From JADJOM01 sp046327715 (lineage in GTDB: Bacteria; Gemmatimonadota; Gemmatimonadetes; Gemmatimonadales; GWC2-71-9): 64,000 bases of DNA. Each line of letters starts with the position of its first letter. Within the stretch, counting starts at the first letter, position 1. The notes under the pieces are model-generated. The model saw only the letters and a list, made by a program, of their open reading frames with translations. It was not told where the DNA came from and did not search any database. A program made the position numbers and the translations under genes. Shown here piece after piece: positions 63,964 through 64,000 of this stretch. The DNA lies in the NCBI GenBank assembly GCA_046327715.1, contig JAXLXY010000015.1, forward strand, positions 1 to 64,000, read 5' to 3'.

Positions 63964-64000
63964 GTGGCCAAGACCCCCGCCACCGCGCGGCCGCCCCGCC
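63964..64000 (+). CDS. Possible start of a further gene, cut by the window edge
   Basis: A GTG four bases after the icmB stop opens a frame reading VAKTPATARPP to the edge. Spacing and direction fit another operon member, but twelve codons are too few to identify it. Confidence 0.35.
   Translation, partial: MAKTPATARPPR

Overview
The window is about 64 kb of very GC-rich, densely packed bacterial chromosome. Most neighbouring genes overlap by 1 or 4 bases (ATGA, GTGA, TTGA or TGATG junctions), and GTG and TTG starts are common. The gene repertoire is Gram-negative type: phosphatidylserine synthase and decarboxylase, a TonB receptor, outer-membrane-type lipoproteins and a LexA that is not of the enterobacterial kind. 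Together with the many HEAT, PKD and HD signalling proteins, this fits a Gemmatimonadota-like organism best. That placement is an inference from gene content. I recognised no rRNA, tRNA, CRISPR array, prophage or insertion sequence.

Region 1 (1-14457, minus strand) is a long purine-biosynthesis transcription unit read truA, htrA, purB, purC, psd, pssA, purS, purQ, a BamE-like gene, a zinc-ribbon gene, purL, purF, ppdK. ppdK runs off the left edge. Its gaps hold two families of G-rich tandem repeats, octamers of CCGCCNAR type and heptamers of GGGAARC type. I saw neither family after about 17.4 kb.

Region 2 (14458-28412, plus strand apart from lexA) is a split tryptophan operon: trpD, lexA on the minus strand, then trpC, trpF, trpB, a HEAT-repeat protein, an HD-GYP protein, trpA and a membrane GAF/chemotaxis-transducer-like protein. 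It continues without a break into folK, panB, panC, yqeK and a LytR C-terminal-domain protein. A large multi-PAS hybrid histidine kinase converges on it at 28360-31767.

Region 3 (31876-41445) is the most striking part. It is a compact serine-cycle module: a divergent glycerate 2-kinase, then serine-glyoxylate aminotransferase, malyl-CoA lyase, both malate-CoA ligase subunits, hydroxypyruvate reductase and PEP carboxylase, closed by a strong terminator. Only serine hydroxymethyltransferase, enolase and malate dehydrogenase would have to be supplied from elsewhere for a full cycle.

Region 4 (41522-55235) holds rlmN, two secreted lipoproteins (a subtilisin and an EXORDIUM-like protein) that carry nearly identical PKD pairs, then a PTS-IIA-like protein, aspS, phoH, a 7TM-HD protein, ybeY, two CorC/CNNM proteins and mgtE.

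Region 5 (55267-64000) holds a TonB receptor, a DedA protein, and a coenzyme-B12 acyl-CoA mutase locus: MeaB-type GTPase, large subunit, a release-factor-like protein, a HAD hydrolase and the B12-binding subunit. The large subunit has the residues of isobutyryl-CoA mutase rather than those of methylmalonyl-CoA mutase.
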